A stretch of 64,000 nucleotides of DNA, from positions 1-64,000 of the forward strand of contig JBCDDZ010000003.1 in the NCBI GenBank assembly GCA_039180025.1, given 5' to 3'. This document shows positions 54,847 through 64,000 of this stretch, in pieces; the stretch's first letter is position 1, and every line of letters begins with the position of its first letter. Origin of the DNA: Algisphaera sp039180025 (GTDB taxonomy: Bacteria > Planctomycetota > Phycisphaerae > Phycisphaerales > Phycisphaeraceae). A program made the translations under genes and the position numbers. Under the pieces are notes generated by a model. That model was not told the DNA's origin, made no database searches, and worked only from the letters and a program-made list of their open reading frames with translations.

Positions 54847-55845
54847 ATGAACGTACTCGTCACCGGCGGCGCAGGCTATATCGGATCCCACGCCGTCATC
54901 CGCCTTCTCGCCGACGGCCACGGGGTGGTGGTGGTGGACAACCTTTTCCGCGGGCACCGGGTTGCCGTCCCCGAGGAGATTCCTTTCGTGGAAGCGAACC
55001 TGCTCGAGACCGACCGTCTCGTGGAAGTGCTCCGAGGCCACGAGATCGACTGCGTCATGAACTTCGCGGCGCTGACTTACGTGGGGGAGTCGGTCTCCGA
55101 GCCGTTGGGCTACTACCAGAACAACACCGCGGGGGTCCTCTCGCTGCTGCGCGCGATGGCCGCCGCCGGCGTCCGCAAGATCGTGCACTCCTCTACCGCG
55201 GCGACCTACGGCGAGCCGGACCGAATGCCCATCACCGAGCAGACGCCCCAGAAGCCCATCAACCCCTACGGCATGTCCAAGCTCATGGTCGAGCACATCC
55301 TCCGCGACCACGCCGCCGCCGACCCCCGTTTCGCCTTCGCCGCGCTACGCTACTTCAACGTCGCCGGCTCGGACCCCGACGGACGCATCGGGGAGGACCA
55401 CGACCCCGAAACCCACCTGATCCCCGTCCTCCTCCAGACCGCGCTGGGCAAACGCGACAAAGCCACCATCTTCGGCACCGACTACCCCACGCCCGACGGC
55501 ACCTGTATCCGCGACTACGTCCACGTCTCGGACCTCGTGGATGCCCACGCGGTGGTCATGGCGGCCCTTGAGCCCGGCGACCAGCGCTTCTACAACCTGG
55601 GGATCGGCAACGGCATGTCGGTCCGCGAAATCGTCGACGCGGTCAAGCACGTCACCGGCCGCGACTTCACCGTTGAAATCGGGGACCGCCGCCCCGGCGA
55701 TCCGCCGTCCCTCTACGCCGACCCCCAGAAGATCCAGCAGGAACTGGGTTGGCACGCCCGGGTGACGGACGTGCAAACGATGGTGGCCGACGCTTGGCGG
55801 TGGTTTCAAGCCCACCCCGAGGGGTACCCGCCGCCCGCACCGTGA
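54847..55845 (+). CDS. galE: UDP-glucose 4-epimerase
   Basis: GalE interconverts UDP-glucose and UDP-galactose. The 332-residue short-chain dehydrogenase-type protein has the NAD motif MNVLVTGGAGYIGSHAV, MNFAALTYVGESV, the catalytic VHSSTAATYG serine/threonine and YGMSK tyrosine/lysine, ALRYFNVAGSDPDGRIGE, and DGTCIRDYVHVSDLVDAHA. It provides sugar nucleotides for surface glycans. The start is fixed by the NAD-binding motif. Confidence 0.96.
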   Translation: MNVLVTGGAGYIGSHAVIRLLADGHGVVVVDNLFRGHRVAVPEEIPFVEANLLETDRLVEVLRGHEIDCVMNFAALTYVGESVSEPLGYYQNNTAGVLSLLRAMAAAGVRKIVHSSTAATYGEPDRMPITEQTPQKPINPYGMSKLMVEHILRDHAAADPRFAFAALRYFNVAGSDPDGRIGEDHDPETHLIPVLLQTALGKRDKATIFGTDYPTPDGTCIRDYVHVSDLVDAHAVVMAALEPGDQRFYNLGIGNGMSVREIVDAVKHVTGRDFTVEIGDRRPGDPPSLYADPQKIQQELGWHARVTDVQTMVADAWRWFQAHPEGYPPPAP

Positions 55846-56117
55846 CCCTGCCTGCTTGGGCGACGCGGATCAGCAGGCTTCGTTTTCGCACCAACCAAAA
55901 ATGAGTGTCTTAACAAATCCATCTGGGGTCGGACTCACCGGTGGCGGCGCGCGAAATATGGTTGACTCGCTTGGCTAAGATGCGCGGGTGGGATTCGCAT
56001 ATCTGGGGACTCAGCCGTGGTTTCTGCTTCCTCCGGTAAATATCTGCGGATATGATGATTGCGTCCTCACCCGCTTCGGTTCGTGCGTTTTTCCTCCGGT
56101 TTGAGAACCTTGATCTT

Positions 56118-59100
56118 ATGAGTTACCGCTCCGTATACGGTTCTGTGGTCGGCGTTGTCCTGATGGCGTCCGGGGGGCTGGCCCTGTCCGCGGGTGCTCA
56201 GCCGGGAGAAACGCCGGCTCCGGTTTCAACGGCCGACGCCATCACCTCGCCGGATCAGCTCCCGGCCAAGACGGGGCGGTACCACCAGGCCCTGCGCCGC
56301 TCGCCGCAGCCGGGCCTGATCTTCGACCGGTTCTGTGATTCCTGGCTCGCGGAGCGCTCCGACGAGGAGTTGGAGCAATTTCTGGAGCGGCAGGCCGAAG
56401 CCGGCGAGCCCGCCGACCAGTTGATTCTCGGCTTCTACTTCGCCCGTGAAGGCCGCAACGTGCAAGCGCTGCGCGTCTTCCGCGACACCCTCGAGCGCCA
56501 CCCGGGCAACGCGGCGGCCTGGTTCTTCAAGGCCCAGATCGAGGCGGCCACCCTCGATTTCGATACCGCGCTGTCTGACCTGGACGCGGCGCTGGCGGCC
56601 GACCCCGATCCGGATCTGGCCGCCGACGCCGCCGAGCTGCGTGGCCGTCTGCTGGTCCGGACCGGCCGGCGCGCGGAAGGTCTCGCCGCCTGGGCCCAGC
56701 TGCTCGAGCAGCGTCCCGACGACCCCGAACTCTACGAAAACCTCATCGTGGTCCACGTCGAAGAGGGCCTGTTCGACCCGGCGCTGGAGATCCTCGGCCG
56801 CCTGATCGAACGCACCGCCGACCCGCAGAAAAAAGTCGGCCGTCAGCTCTGGCGCGGCGACATCTTGCAGCAAGCCGGGCGGAAAGACGCCGCCCTGAAA
56901 ACCTACGAACACGCCCTGATCCAGGTCGGCAGCGGGGGCTGGCTCGAGCGACAGGTCCTCTCGCAGATCGAGCAGGTCTACCGCCGCGATCAGGAGCTCG
57001 AAGCCTTCTCTCAGCGTCTGACCGCCCTCACCGAGCAGCATCCTGAACGGATCGAGATCGCCCGCCGCCGTGCGCGGGTCCTGAGCGAACTCGGCCAGAC
57101 CGATGCCGCGATCGCGCAGTGGCGGGCCCTGCTCGAACGCGCCCCGGGCGACCGCGAACTCCGCCGCGCCTTCGCCGACGTGCTCGCCGACGCCGGCCAG
57201 ACCCAGCCCGCCATCGATCTGATCGAGGCCCTCTTGACCGACCGCCCCGGCGACGGCGACCTCCGCCTCCGCCTCGCGTCGCTCTACCACCAGGCGGAGC
57301 GGCCCGAAGACGCGGTAGCGCAGGTCCGGGTCTTCGTCGAGCAGTCCGACGGCTCGCTGTCGTCGGCGATCCGCGCGACCCGCACCCTGGAGCGTTTCGA
57401 ATTGGACGGCCCCGCCGAGGCGATCCTGCGCGGGTACGTGGACAGCCACCCCGAAGAGCCCGCGGCGCAGCAGGCCCTCGCCGAGCTGCTTTACCGGGTC
57501 GATCAGAAAGACCAGGCGATCGCGATCTGGCGTGACACCGCGCTCGAGACGCAAGACCGTGGCGAACTGCTGGGCGCGGCCCGGGCGTTGTCGTCGCGCG
57601 GAGAAGCCGAGACGGCCCAGGCGGTGCTGCTCGATCGCGTCGAAGATTTCGCGGAGGACGCCGAAGTGCTCGGTGCGCTCGCCGAGGTTTCGCTCCGCGG
57701 CGGGGAGCCCGAGCCGGCGGTGGCGTGGCTGAGGCCCTGGCTCCGGTCCACGGCCGGCGGCGAAGCGCTCGGCCGGGCCGTGGACACCGCCGCCCGCCTG
57801 GCGCGCTCGGCCAAACAGGACGACGCGCTGATCCGCGAACTCTCCGCCGCCGCGGAAAGCGACACCCCGCCGACGGACGGCGAGGTCTGGCTGCTGGCCA
57901 CGCTTTACGAAGCCCGCGGCGACAGCCCCGCCGCCGATGCCGTGCTGGCCCGTGGCCTCGATCGGGATCCCGCTCCCGAAACCCTGATTTACGCCAAGGC
58001 AGGCCTCCTCGCGGACCGCGGGCAGTACGCTCTTGCCGCCGACGCGCTGCTGCCACTGGTCGAACGGCCCGGCGGGATGCGCTCGGCGCTGGTCCGCGAA
58101 CTTATCGACCTCTACGCCCGGGACTTCCGTCTCGAAGATGCGCTGGCCTGGATCGAACGCTGGAAGCAGGCCTCGCCCGGGAGCATCTCGCCCTGGCTGC
58201 GGCAAGCGGCGTTGCTCTCGGCGGACGGGCAGAACGAGGTGGCACTCAAGGTGCTCGAGGACGCCGGTCGGCGCTTCCCCGACGACGTGTCGATCGCGTC
58301 GAAGCTCGCCGACACCTACGCCCAGGAGGGACGCGAGGCCGACGCGGTCCGGGTGGTGTGGAAGCTTTATGACGCCGCCGATTCGACCGCCGCGAAGCTG
58401 AGCTGGGTACGTAAGCTCGCGGAATTGACCCGTTTTTCCGACGGCAGCGACCGGCTGATCCGTCGCCTGGAACTCCGGCGGGATCAGGACCGGCGGAGCG
58501 TGGAACCCTACCTCGCGCTGGCCGAGCTCTACCGCGTGTTGGACCGCTACGAAGAACGCCGGGCCGCGCTGATGGAGGCCGCCCGCGTACAGCCCGAAGA
58601 CCTCGACCTGTTGTTGACGATCGCCCGGGTGGAGCAGCAGGCCGGCGAACTCGAACAAGCGGTCGGCACCCTGCGGCGGGCCCTGCCGCTGGACTCGTCG
58701 GGCCGGATCCGCCGCCAGCTCGCGATCCTCAGTATCGAGCTGGGCCAGACCAGCGAGGCCGTGGACCTGTTTAACGATACCGCCCCGACGTCACAAGACG
58801 TCTCGGAGATGATCGATTTCGCCAACGCGCTGATGTCCCAGAACGAGTGGGAGATCGCCGCGGATTTCCTCGGGTCCCGTGTCACGGCCCACCCCGACGA
58901 CTACCGCTTGGCTTACCTCCACGGCGTCGCGCTCCGCGAACTGTTCCAGACCCAGGCCGCGTCGGACGCCTTCATCGCGGTGGTGGACATCGATCGTGAA
59001 CCGCCCGGGGTCCAGACCCCGGCGCAGAACCCATTCGCACAGTACACCACCATGTTTCAGCGGATGCTCCCCGCCGAATCATTAACGCTGCTCCGTCAGC

Positions 59101-62100
59101 AGTGGGCGAACTACCGCGCGACCAGCTACCGCACTCAGCAGCAGCACATCGGCTTCGCCGGGCGGGGCGGGGTGGGCGTGTTTATCCAGCCGCCGACTTC
59201 GTGGACCGATGCCCACGACCTGGCGATCGCGCACCTGCGGGGGATCGCTTATGAGTCCGACGACGCGGCCCGGCAACGGATCGTCGCGGGGCTGGAGCAG
59301 CGCGGGGTCCGGCTGGCGGCGGTGATGATCGATCTGCCGCCGGACGCTCACGGCGGAGTGATGTTCTCGGGCGAACTGCTCGAAACCCACCGCGACGAAC
59401 CCGCCGTGCTCGCGCTGGGGGTGATGATGGGGGCGTTCCAAGAGACCCAGATCAGCCCCGAACTCTACACGCACGCCGCGACGCTATTCGAAGACGATTG
59501 GCCGGAGTTGACGCTGCTGACGCTGATGGGGCAGCTCGCGGAGGTCGGGGTCTCGGACTCCGCGTTGGTCGCCGACATCTGGCCGCGTCTCGAGGCGCAG
59601 TTGGAACAGATTGAGGAGCCGGCCGAACTGATGATCCCCGCGCTCGCGGCCTACGCCGGACTAATGCCCGGCCAGGGTTCGCCGATCGATCTGACCGACG
59701 AGCAGCGGGGCGTGCTTTCGAACAAGCTCCGGTCGTGGTACCGCAAGCTGGATGCGCAGAGCCAGTATCGCCCTTGGTTGATGCAGTCGGTGGTGGCCTC
59801 GATCCTGCAAACCGAGGATTGGCCGGAGCTGGCCCGGTTCATCAACGACGAGACCGCCCGCCACCGGGCCCAAACCTCGGGCCGTGCGGTTTCCGGCCAA
59901 GCGGCACAGCTCCGTGCGATGCACCGCCGGGGTCAGGGCCCGATCCAGGAATTGAATTTTCCCCCCATCGGGTTGGTTTCGATCCCCGCGGAGCTGGCCG
60001 GGCTGTGGGGCGCGGAAAACATGTTCGGGATGATGGAAACGCCGGTGGACCACACGGCCCTGCTGGCGGCGCTCCCCGAAGAAACGCCGCCGCTGGTCCG
60101 GGCGCTGATCGCCGGGGCCGCCGACGACGATGAAGCCTTGACCGCGGCGCTCGACCCGGTGCTCACCGGGCCGCAGTCCACGCTCGATGCCTGGCTGGTG
60201 CGGGCCGCGTGGGACGGCCAGCGGGGCGAACCTTCCCGTGCGATGAATGCGTTGGTCCGCGCTTCTTACCTCCCGATGAGTCGCGGGGATCGGACCCGCG
60301 TTGACGGCGCGACCGTCGCGTACGCCATAACGATCGGGGACGCGCTGTCCGACGACGCCCGGTCCGCGGCGCAGCGTGCGGCGCTGCGGCTGCGTCAATC
60401 GGCGATCACCTTCGAAGAGCGTTCGGTGGTGATCGAGGCCTTGGCGGCTCTCGGGCTTGACGAAGAAGCCGAGCGCATGGAAGAACGGCTCGTGGCCGCG
60501 CCCTCGGGGTCGGCGTCGGGTGTTTTCAGCCGGGGCCGGGGCGGGGTCACCGGCCCGGGTACGGAACGGATCGGCGATCTGCTGGTCGAGGGCCGGCGAG
60601 GCGACGCGGTCAAGCTCGCGGCCCGGGCGGTCGCGGGGTTCGCGCAGCAGCTCGCGCAGGGTAATTCATGGGTGCTGCAGCAGCACGACGCCGAAGAACT
60701 GCTGGCCCTGCTCGAAACCCGGGGGCTGACCGAGGACGTGATCGCCGAAGCCGACCCGGGCGATACGGCCCGCGGGCAACGTCGCGTGATGTTCGGCCTG
60801 ACCCTTGAGGTGCTCGGTGAGATCGATCGCGCGGCCCAGGTGTATCGGGCGACCCTGGACCAGCGGCCCGACCCCGGTGCCGCGATCCGGCTGTTCCAGC
60901 TCGAAGCCGAACGCGGCGAGGTCGAGGCCGCGGCCGACGCGTTGGCCGCGGTCCCCACGCGGATGCTGACGCCGGTGGTCAATCAGTTGACGCAGCAGAT
61001 CAGCCATCATCCGAACAACGGCCCACGTCGGCCGATCCGGTTTGCGCAGGCCACGGCCCTTTGGCTCGAAAAAATGGAAGACCCCGCGGCGGTGCCCGTT
61101 GCGTGGACGGCCCAGTTGTTCGAGACCCTCGCCACGTCGCAACACCACAACGGCGAAAGTCTGCCCCACCTCTACGACGCCGAGGCGGCGCCCAAGTTCT
61201 TCACGGCGCTCGCCTCCGGCGACCCCGCCGATGAAGAAGACCCCGCCCTCGGCTACAACCTCGTGATTCAGCGTGAACGCTACGACGCCCACGACCGTTT
61301 GGCCCGGGCCCAGCTCCAGTCTCCCTCGACCGCTCCGGCCGCCGCGGCCCGTCTGATGCTGACGGCTCAGTTGCGCGGCGAGCCGGTCACGCCGCAGATC
61401 GACGTGGTCGAAGCGGCGCTGCTGCTGCCGCCCAGCCGCCGCGGCGGGCCTCCGGCGATTCAGCAGTACTACCACCACGGCTATACCCCGCAGCTCCTGC
61501 CGCTGCGCTCGGCTTACGAACTCCTGGCCCGTCATGCGGCCGCGCAGGGTGAGCCGGCCCGGATCGAAGCGGCGGCGCAGACCCTGCGCGACCAGCGGCG
61601 TCGCGACCAAGCGGAGATGCTTGAGTCCTTGTACGCCCTCTACTCCGCCCCGGCCGAGTCGTTGGTCCCCGCGGCCGAGGCGTGGCTCACGTCTCTGCGT
61701 GGGCCGGCGCGGCAGTCTATTGATGATCCCCTGCGGCCGGTGGTCGACGCCTGGACCGACGGCGGTCGTCCGGAGGCGGAACTCGGGCCGGTGATGGTGG
61801 CGGCGTACACGGATCCGCGTGCCAACTGGTTCCACCAACCGATGATTTCGATGATGGAGTACGCCCGGGGGATCGCGGCACGGGACGGCCGGGTCGCGGC
61901 CGCGGCGTTTTTAGAAGCGTTCGCGGCCGAGTACCTCGGCCCGGCCGAAGAGCGGGTCGCGCTGATCGAGAAGCATTTCCAGTCCAATAACTGGCGTGCG
62001 GGATCGATCAACGCGCGGATGCAGTTGTTCGTCAGCACCCTGCAGCAAGCGGCGGGAGCACCTGAACTCGGCTGGGCGGTCCTCGAACAGCTCGGCTATT

Positions 62101-64000
62101 TTGCGGCCTCGACGGCCGCGGCCGACCGGGTGAGCTTCGACGAACGGGTCGCCGAAGTCTTTGGCAATCTCTTCGAGCAGGCGTTCGATGGCCCGGACCC
62201 GGCGGCCGAGATTATCGCCGCGCTCGAGGGCTCGCCCCTGCTCCGCGACGGCGACGCGTTCGAGTCGTTCGCGTTCGACGGCGACCGCGAAGAGCGTTCG
62301 GGCTTGGGCCTGGTCCGCGGCCTGGGCGACCGCAACCACGCGGAAGGGTGGGACGCGGTCCGCGACGAGATTCTCGATTGGCTGGACGACCAGCCCGCCA
62401 CACTGGGCACGGCCCTGACCGCTTCCGCCCTCCGTGACGATTCGTTGGCGGACACCCTCGCCGGGTTGATCCCGATGCAGGACACGCTCGCCGGGCTGGA
62501 CCCGGACACCTTGGTGCAGGTCGTCGCCGCGATCCCGCCGCTGCGTGGGAACACCCAAGTCATGTCTCCAGACCTGCTCGCCCTCGCGGACCTGCTCGGC
62601 GGCGTGCGTGGCGATCAGCTCGCCGACCGCGCCCAGGAGTTTCTAGATATCCGGGCTATTCAGCCTCATAGCAACCAGGCTTGGGAGCTTGGCGAGTCCC
62701 TGCCGCCTCTGCTGCTGAATCTATATCGTGAAGACAAGCGTGAACTCGTTGTCGAGATGCTCACGCACTGGGACGGCCTGATGGAGAAGCAGCGCCGCAG
62801 CCAGGGGTATTCGCACCACGAAACCGCGGAGACGCTGCTACGTGAGGTGGTCGATACCGATTCCGGGGACTCGGAGAGCATCGAAGAACACCTGGTCCGC
62901 CTGCGTTTTTTCACGGAGACGGCCAGCGACAACGCGCTGAGCCTTCGGCTCGAATCCTGGACCCTCAGCGAGAGCCGCAGCCGGCTCGACGAACTGATGG
63001 ACGACCTCGAGCCGTTAGCCGGCAGAGAGGACAGCCAGCCCCGGCGGTTCGCCACCGGGCTCAACTTCCTCGCGGATGACCTGGGTGACCGCCACGCCGG
63101 GCCGCTGGTCTATGGCCTGTACCGCGAGGCACGCGACCGGCACAACCACAAGAACTACGCCGAGGGTTTTGCGCTCCTGACGAAGTATCGGCTAGACGGG
63201 CCCGCGGCCGACGCCGACGCGGAGGCGCTCGACGCCGGGGGGCTGTGGACCGCCGCCGAGGCGGCGCTGCGGTTGGCCCGCCTCGACGAGTCGAATCGCG
63301 GCGAGGAGCGTGAAGAAGACCGCGTGTTCGTGAGCCGGTACCTCGAAAGCCTCGCGGCCGACGACCGCCTGCCCGCCAGCGTTCGGCTGGGCCTGCTCCG
63401 CGAGGTGGTCGATGATCTGGGACGTCAGACGCCGCCCGCGGTCGCCACCGCCGGGGGGCGGCTGCTCATCGACACCTTCGAGCAGCAGCCCGAACGGGTC
63501 GATGTCCACGCGGTGGAGCACCTGGTCCTGGCCTTGTGGGCGGTTCCCGAGGCCCCGGGCCGGCCGACCGATACGGAGATCCTGGATTGCTACCTTGCGC
63601 GGATGTCTGCCCGCGGTTCCGCCCGCCGCGGTGGTGATTCGCCGCATGTGTCGCTGCCTTCGTCTTACCACATCGTCGGGGGAACCCAACAAAGCCTCGC
63701 CTCTCCCCGGGCCGGGTTGGCGGTGTTGGAGATGGCCCTGAAGCTCGACCCGCAGCAGAGCGCCGTGGAGAAGCTGATGCGGCTGGACGACCGCACGCTT
63801 TCCGCGGCCCCGGCGGCGTGGGCGCTGCTGGTAGAGCACGGCCGGGCGGACCTCGCCGCCGCGGCGATCCGCCGGCACTACGACGACGCGCAGCCGGCGC
63901 GTCTTTGGGGGATCTATTACACCCCCGAGCTTGCCGGGCGCACCCCCGAACTGCTCGCCGAACTCGATCGCGAGCAGGACGCCGGGCTCCGCTACTTCGC
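56118..64000 (+). CDS. Giant exported TPR-repeat protein (partial, runs off the window)
   Basis: An uninterrupted frame from ATG 56118 to the right edge encodes at least 2627 residues. A signal peptide (VYGSVVGVVLMASGGLALSAGA) suggests export. Residues from about 60 to at least 950 form tetratricopeptide-type helical pairs with the family's spacing and small residues, for example GRNVQALRVFRDTLERHPGN, GLFDPALEILGRLIER and LYHQAERPEDAVAQVRVFV. Later parts are helix-rich and acidic with weaker TPR character (AAQVYRATLDQRPDPGAAIRLFQLEAERG). There is no membrane helix after the signal, so it is probably periplasmic or cell-surface. TPR arrays are scaffolds for protein complexes. No enzyme domain was seen. 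The promoter is unclear and there is no Shine-Dalgarno before the ATG. Confidence 0.88.
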   Translation, partial: MSYRSVYGSVVGVVLMASGGLALSAGAQPGETPAPVSTADAITSPDQLPAKTGRYHQALRRSPQPGLIFDRFCDSWLAERSDEELEQFLERQAEAGEPADQLILGFYFAREGRNVQALRVFRDTLERHPGNAAAWFFKAQIEAATLDFDTALSDLDAALAADPDPDLAADAAELRGRLLVRTGRRAEGLAAWAQLLEQRPDDPELYENLIVVHVEEGLFDPALEILGRLIERTADPQKKVGRQLWRGDILQQAGRKDAALKTYEHALIQVGSGGWLERQVLSQIEQVYRRDQELEAFSQRLTALTEQHPERIEIARRRARVLSELGQTDAAIAQWRALLERAPGDRELRRAFADVLADAGQTQPAIDLIEALLTDRPGDGDLRLRLASLYHQAERPEDAVAQVRVFVEQSDGSLSSAIRATRTLERFELDGPAEAILRGYVDSHPEEPAAQQALAELLYRVDQKDQAIAIWRDTALETQDRGELLGAARALSSRGEAETAQAVLLDRVEDFAEDAEVLGALAEVSLRGGEPEPAVAWLRPWLRSTAGGEALGRAVDTAARLARSAKQDDALIRELSAAAESDTPPTDGEVWLLATLYEARGDSPAADAVLARGLDRDPAPETLIYAKAGLLADRGQYALAADALLPLVERPGGMRSALVRELIDLYARDFRLEDALAWIERWKQASPGSISPWLRQAALLSADGQNEVALKVLEDAGRRFPDDVSIASKLADTYAQEGREADAVRVVWKLYDAADSTAAKLSWVRKLAELTRFSDGSDRLIRRLELRRDQDRRSVEPYLALAELYRVLDRYEERRAALMEAARVQPEDLDLLLTIARVEQQAGELEQAVGTLRRALPLDSSGRIRRQLAILSIELGQTSEAVDLFNDTAPTSQDVSEMIDFANALMSQNEWEIAADFLGSRVTAHPDDYRLAYLHGVALRELFQTQAASDAFIAVVDIDREPPGVQTPAQNPFAQYTTMFQRMLPAESLTLLRQQWANYRATSYRTQQQHIGFAGRGGVGVFIQPPTSWTDAHDLAIAHLRGIAYESDDAARQRIVAGLEQRGVRLAAVMIDLPPDAHGGVMFSGELLETHRDEPAVLALGVMMGAFQETQISPELYTHAATLFEDDWPELTLLTLMGQLAEVGVSDSALVADIWPRLEAQLEQIEEPAELMIPALAAYAGLMPGQGSPIDLTDEQRGVLSNKLRSWYRKLDAQSQYRPWLMQSVVASILQTEDWPELARFINDETARHRAQTSGRAVSGQAAQLRAMHRRGQGPIQELNFPPIGLVSIPAELAGLWGAENMFGMMETPVDHTALLAALPEETPPLVRALIAGAADDDEALTAALDPVLTGPQSTLDAWLVRAAWDGQRGEPSRAMNALVRASYLPMSRGDRTRVDGATVAYAITIGDALSDDARSAAQRAALRLRQSAITFEERSVVIEALAALGLDEEAERMEERLVAAPSGSASGVFSRGRGGVTGPGTERIGDLLVEGRRGDAVKLAARAVAGFAQQLAQGNSWVLQQHDAEELLALLETRGLTEDVIAEADPGDTARGQRRVMFGLTLEVLGEIDRAAQVYRATLDQRPDPGAAIRLFQLEAERGEVEAAADALAAVPTRMLTPVVNQLTQQISHHPNNGPRRPIRFAQATALWLEKMEDPAAVPVAWTAQLFETLATSQHHNGESLPHLYDAEAAPKFFTALASGDPADEEDPALGYNLVIQRERYDAHDRLARAQLQSPSTAPAAAARLMLTAQLRGEPVTPQIDVVEAALLLPPSRRGGPPAIQQYYHHGYTPQLLPLRSAYELLARHAAAQGEPARIEAAAQTLRDQRRRDQAEMLESLYALYSAPAESLVPAAEAWLTSLRGPARQSIDDPLRPVVDAWTDGGRPEAELGPVMVAAYTDPRANWFHQPMISMMEYARGIAARDGRVAAAAFLEAFAAEYLGPAEERVALIEKHFQSNNWRAGSINARMQLFVSTLQQAAGAPELGWAVLEQLGYFAASTAAADRVSFDERVAEVFGNLFEQAFDGPDPAAEIIAALEGSPLLRDGDAFESFAFDGDREERSGLGLVRGLGDRNHAEGWDAVRDEILDWLDDQPATLGTALTASALRDDSLADTLAGLIPMQDTLAGLDPDTLVQVVAAIPPLRGNTQVMSPDLLALADLLGGVRGDQLADRAQEFLDIRAIQPHSNQAWELGESLPPLLLNLYREDKRELVVEMLTHWDGLMEKQRRSQGYSHHETAETLLREVVDTDSGDSESIEEHLVRLRFFTETASDNALSLRLESWTLSESRSRLDELMDDLEPLAGREDSQPRRFATGLNFLADDLGDRHAGPLVYGLYREARDRHNHKNYAEGFALLTKYRLDGPAADADAEALDAGGLWTAAEAALRLARLDESNRGEEREEDRVFVSRYLESLAADDRLPASVRLGLLREVVDDLGRQTPPAVATAGGRLLIDTFEQQPERVDVHAVEHLVLALWAVPEAPGRPTDTEILDCYLARMSARGSARRGGDSPHVSLPSSYHIVGGTQQSLASPRAGLAVLEMALKLDPQQSAVEKLMRLDDRTLSAAPAAWALLVEHGRADLAAAAIRRHYDDAQPARLWGIYYTPELAGRTPELLAELDREQDAGLRYF

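Overview
The window is about 64 kb of GC-rich bacterial chromosome that looks like a planctomycete of the Phycisphaerae type. Several things point that way. The two flagellins and a FlgI-like lipoprotein are unusual. There is a multi-pass membrane protein of a kind common in planctomycetes, sucrose-synthesis genes typical of marine planctomycetes and cyanobacteria, and many genes without Shine-Dalgarno sites whose -10 hexamer sits 6-8 nt from the start codon. The lineage is inferred from gene content; no 16S rRNA gene is present. No CRISPR array, integrase, prophage or intact insertion sequence was seen.

Left part (1-12.7 kb): scpB, an intergenic kilobase carrying a MITE-like inverted repeat, a Tat/lipoprotein-type amidase, then a surface-glycan or motility block. 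That block holds two divergent paralogous glycosyltransferase/methyltransferase fusions, an AsnB-type amidotransferase with an extra C-terminal domain, and two tandem flagellin genes with clear terminators. Next (12.7-22.6 kb) come a DUF2064 nucleotidyltransferase fused to a response-regulator receiver, an unknown protein, a tiny cysteine-rich metallothionein-like gene with its own promoter and terminator (15340-15447), a SIMPL gene broken by a 4-bp duplication, dprA, hisD, a PH-domain membrane protein, hpt, and a FlgI-like lipoprotein.

Middle (22.9-46 kb): smc with two repeat-derived in-frame insertions; a sucrose operon (GH32-like fructosidase, sucrose-phosphate phosphatase, sucrose-phosphate synthase, fructokinase); a tRNA-Cys with an unusually long variable arm; a large membrane protein; an MsbA-like ABC exporter; two methyltransferases; an Spx/ArsC-like protein; and an oligopeptide ABC importer (two DppC-type permeases, a membrane-tethered binding protein, DppB, one ATPase). 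Right part (45-64 kb): gluconokinase and topA, miaA divergent from a GNAT gene, acnA, galE, and a giant secreted TPR protein that runs off the right edge after at least 2627 codons.

Two families of short dispersed repeats recur across the window. One is a 17-19 bp hairpin element (core GCTAAGCCGCAAGCGGC), and the other is clusters of CCCCCGGAA units. Both occur between genes and also inside conserved genes (smc, hisD, the FlgI-like gene, gntK), where they encode low-complexity peptide insertions. This repeat-driven protein expansion, the cysteine-rich microprotein and the leaderless promoter layout are the most notable observations.
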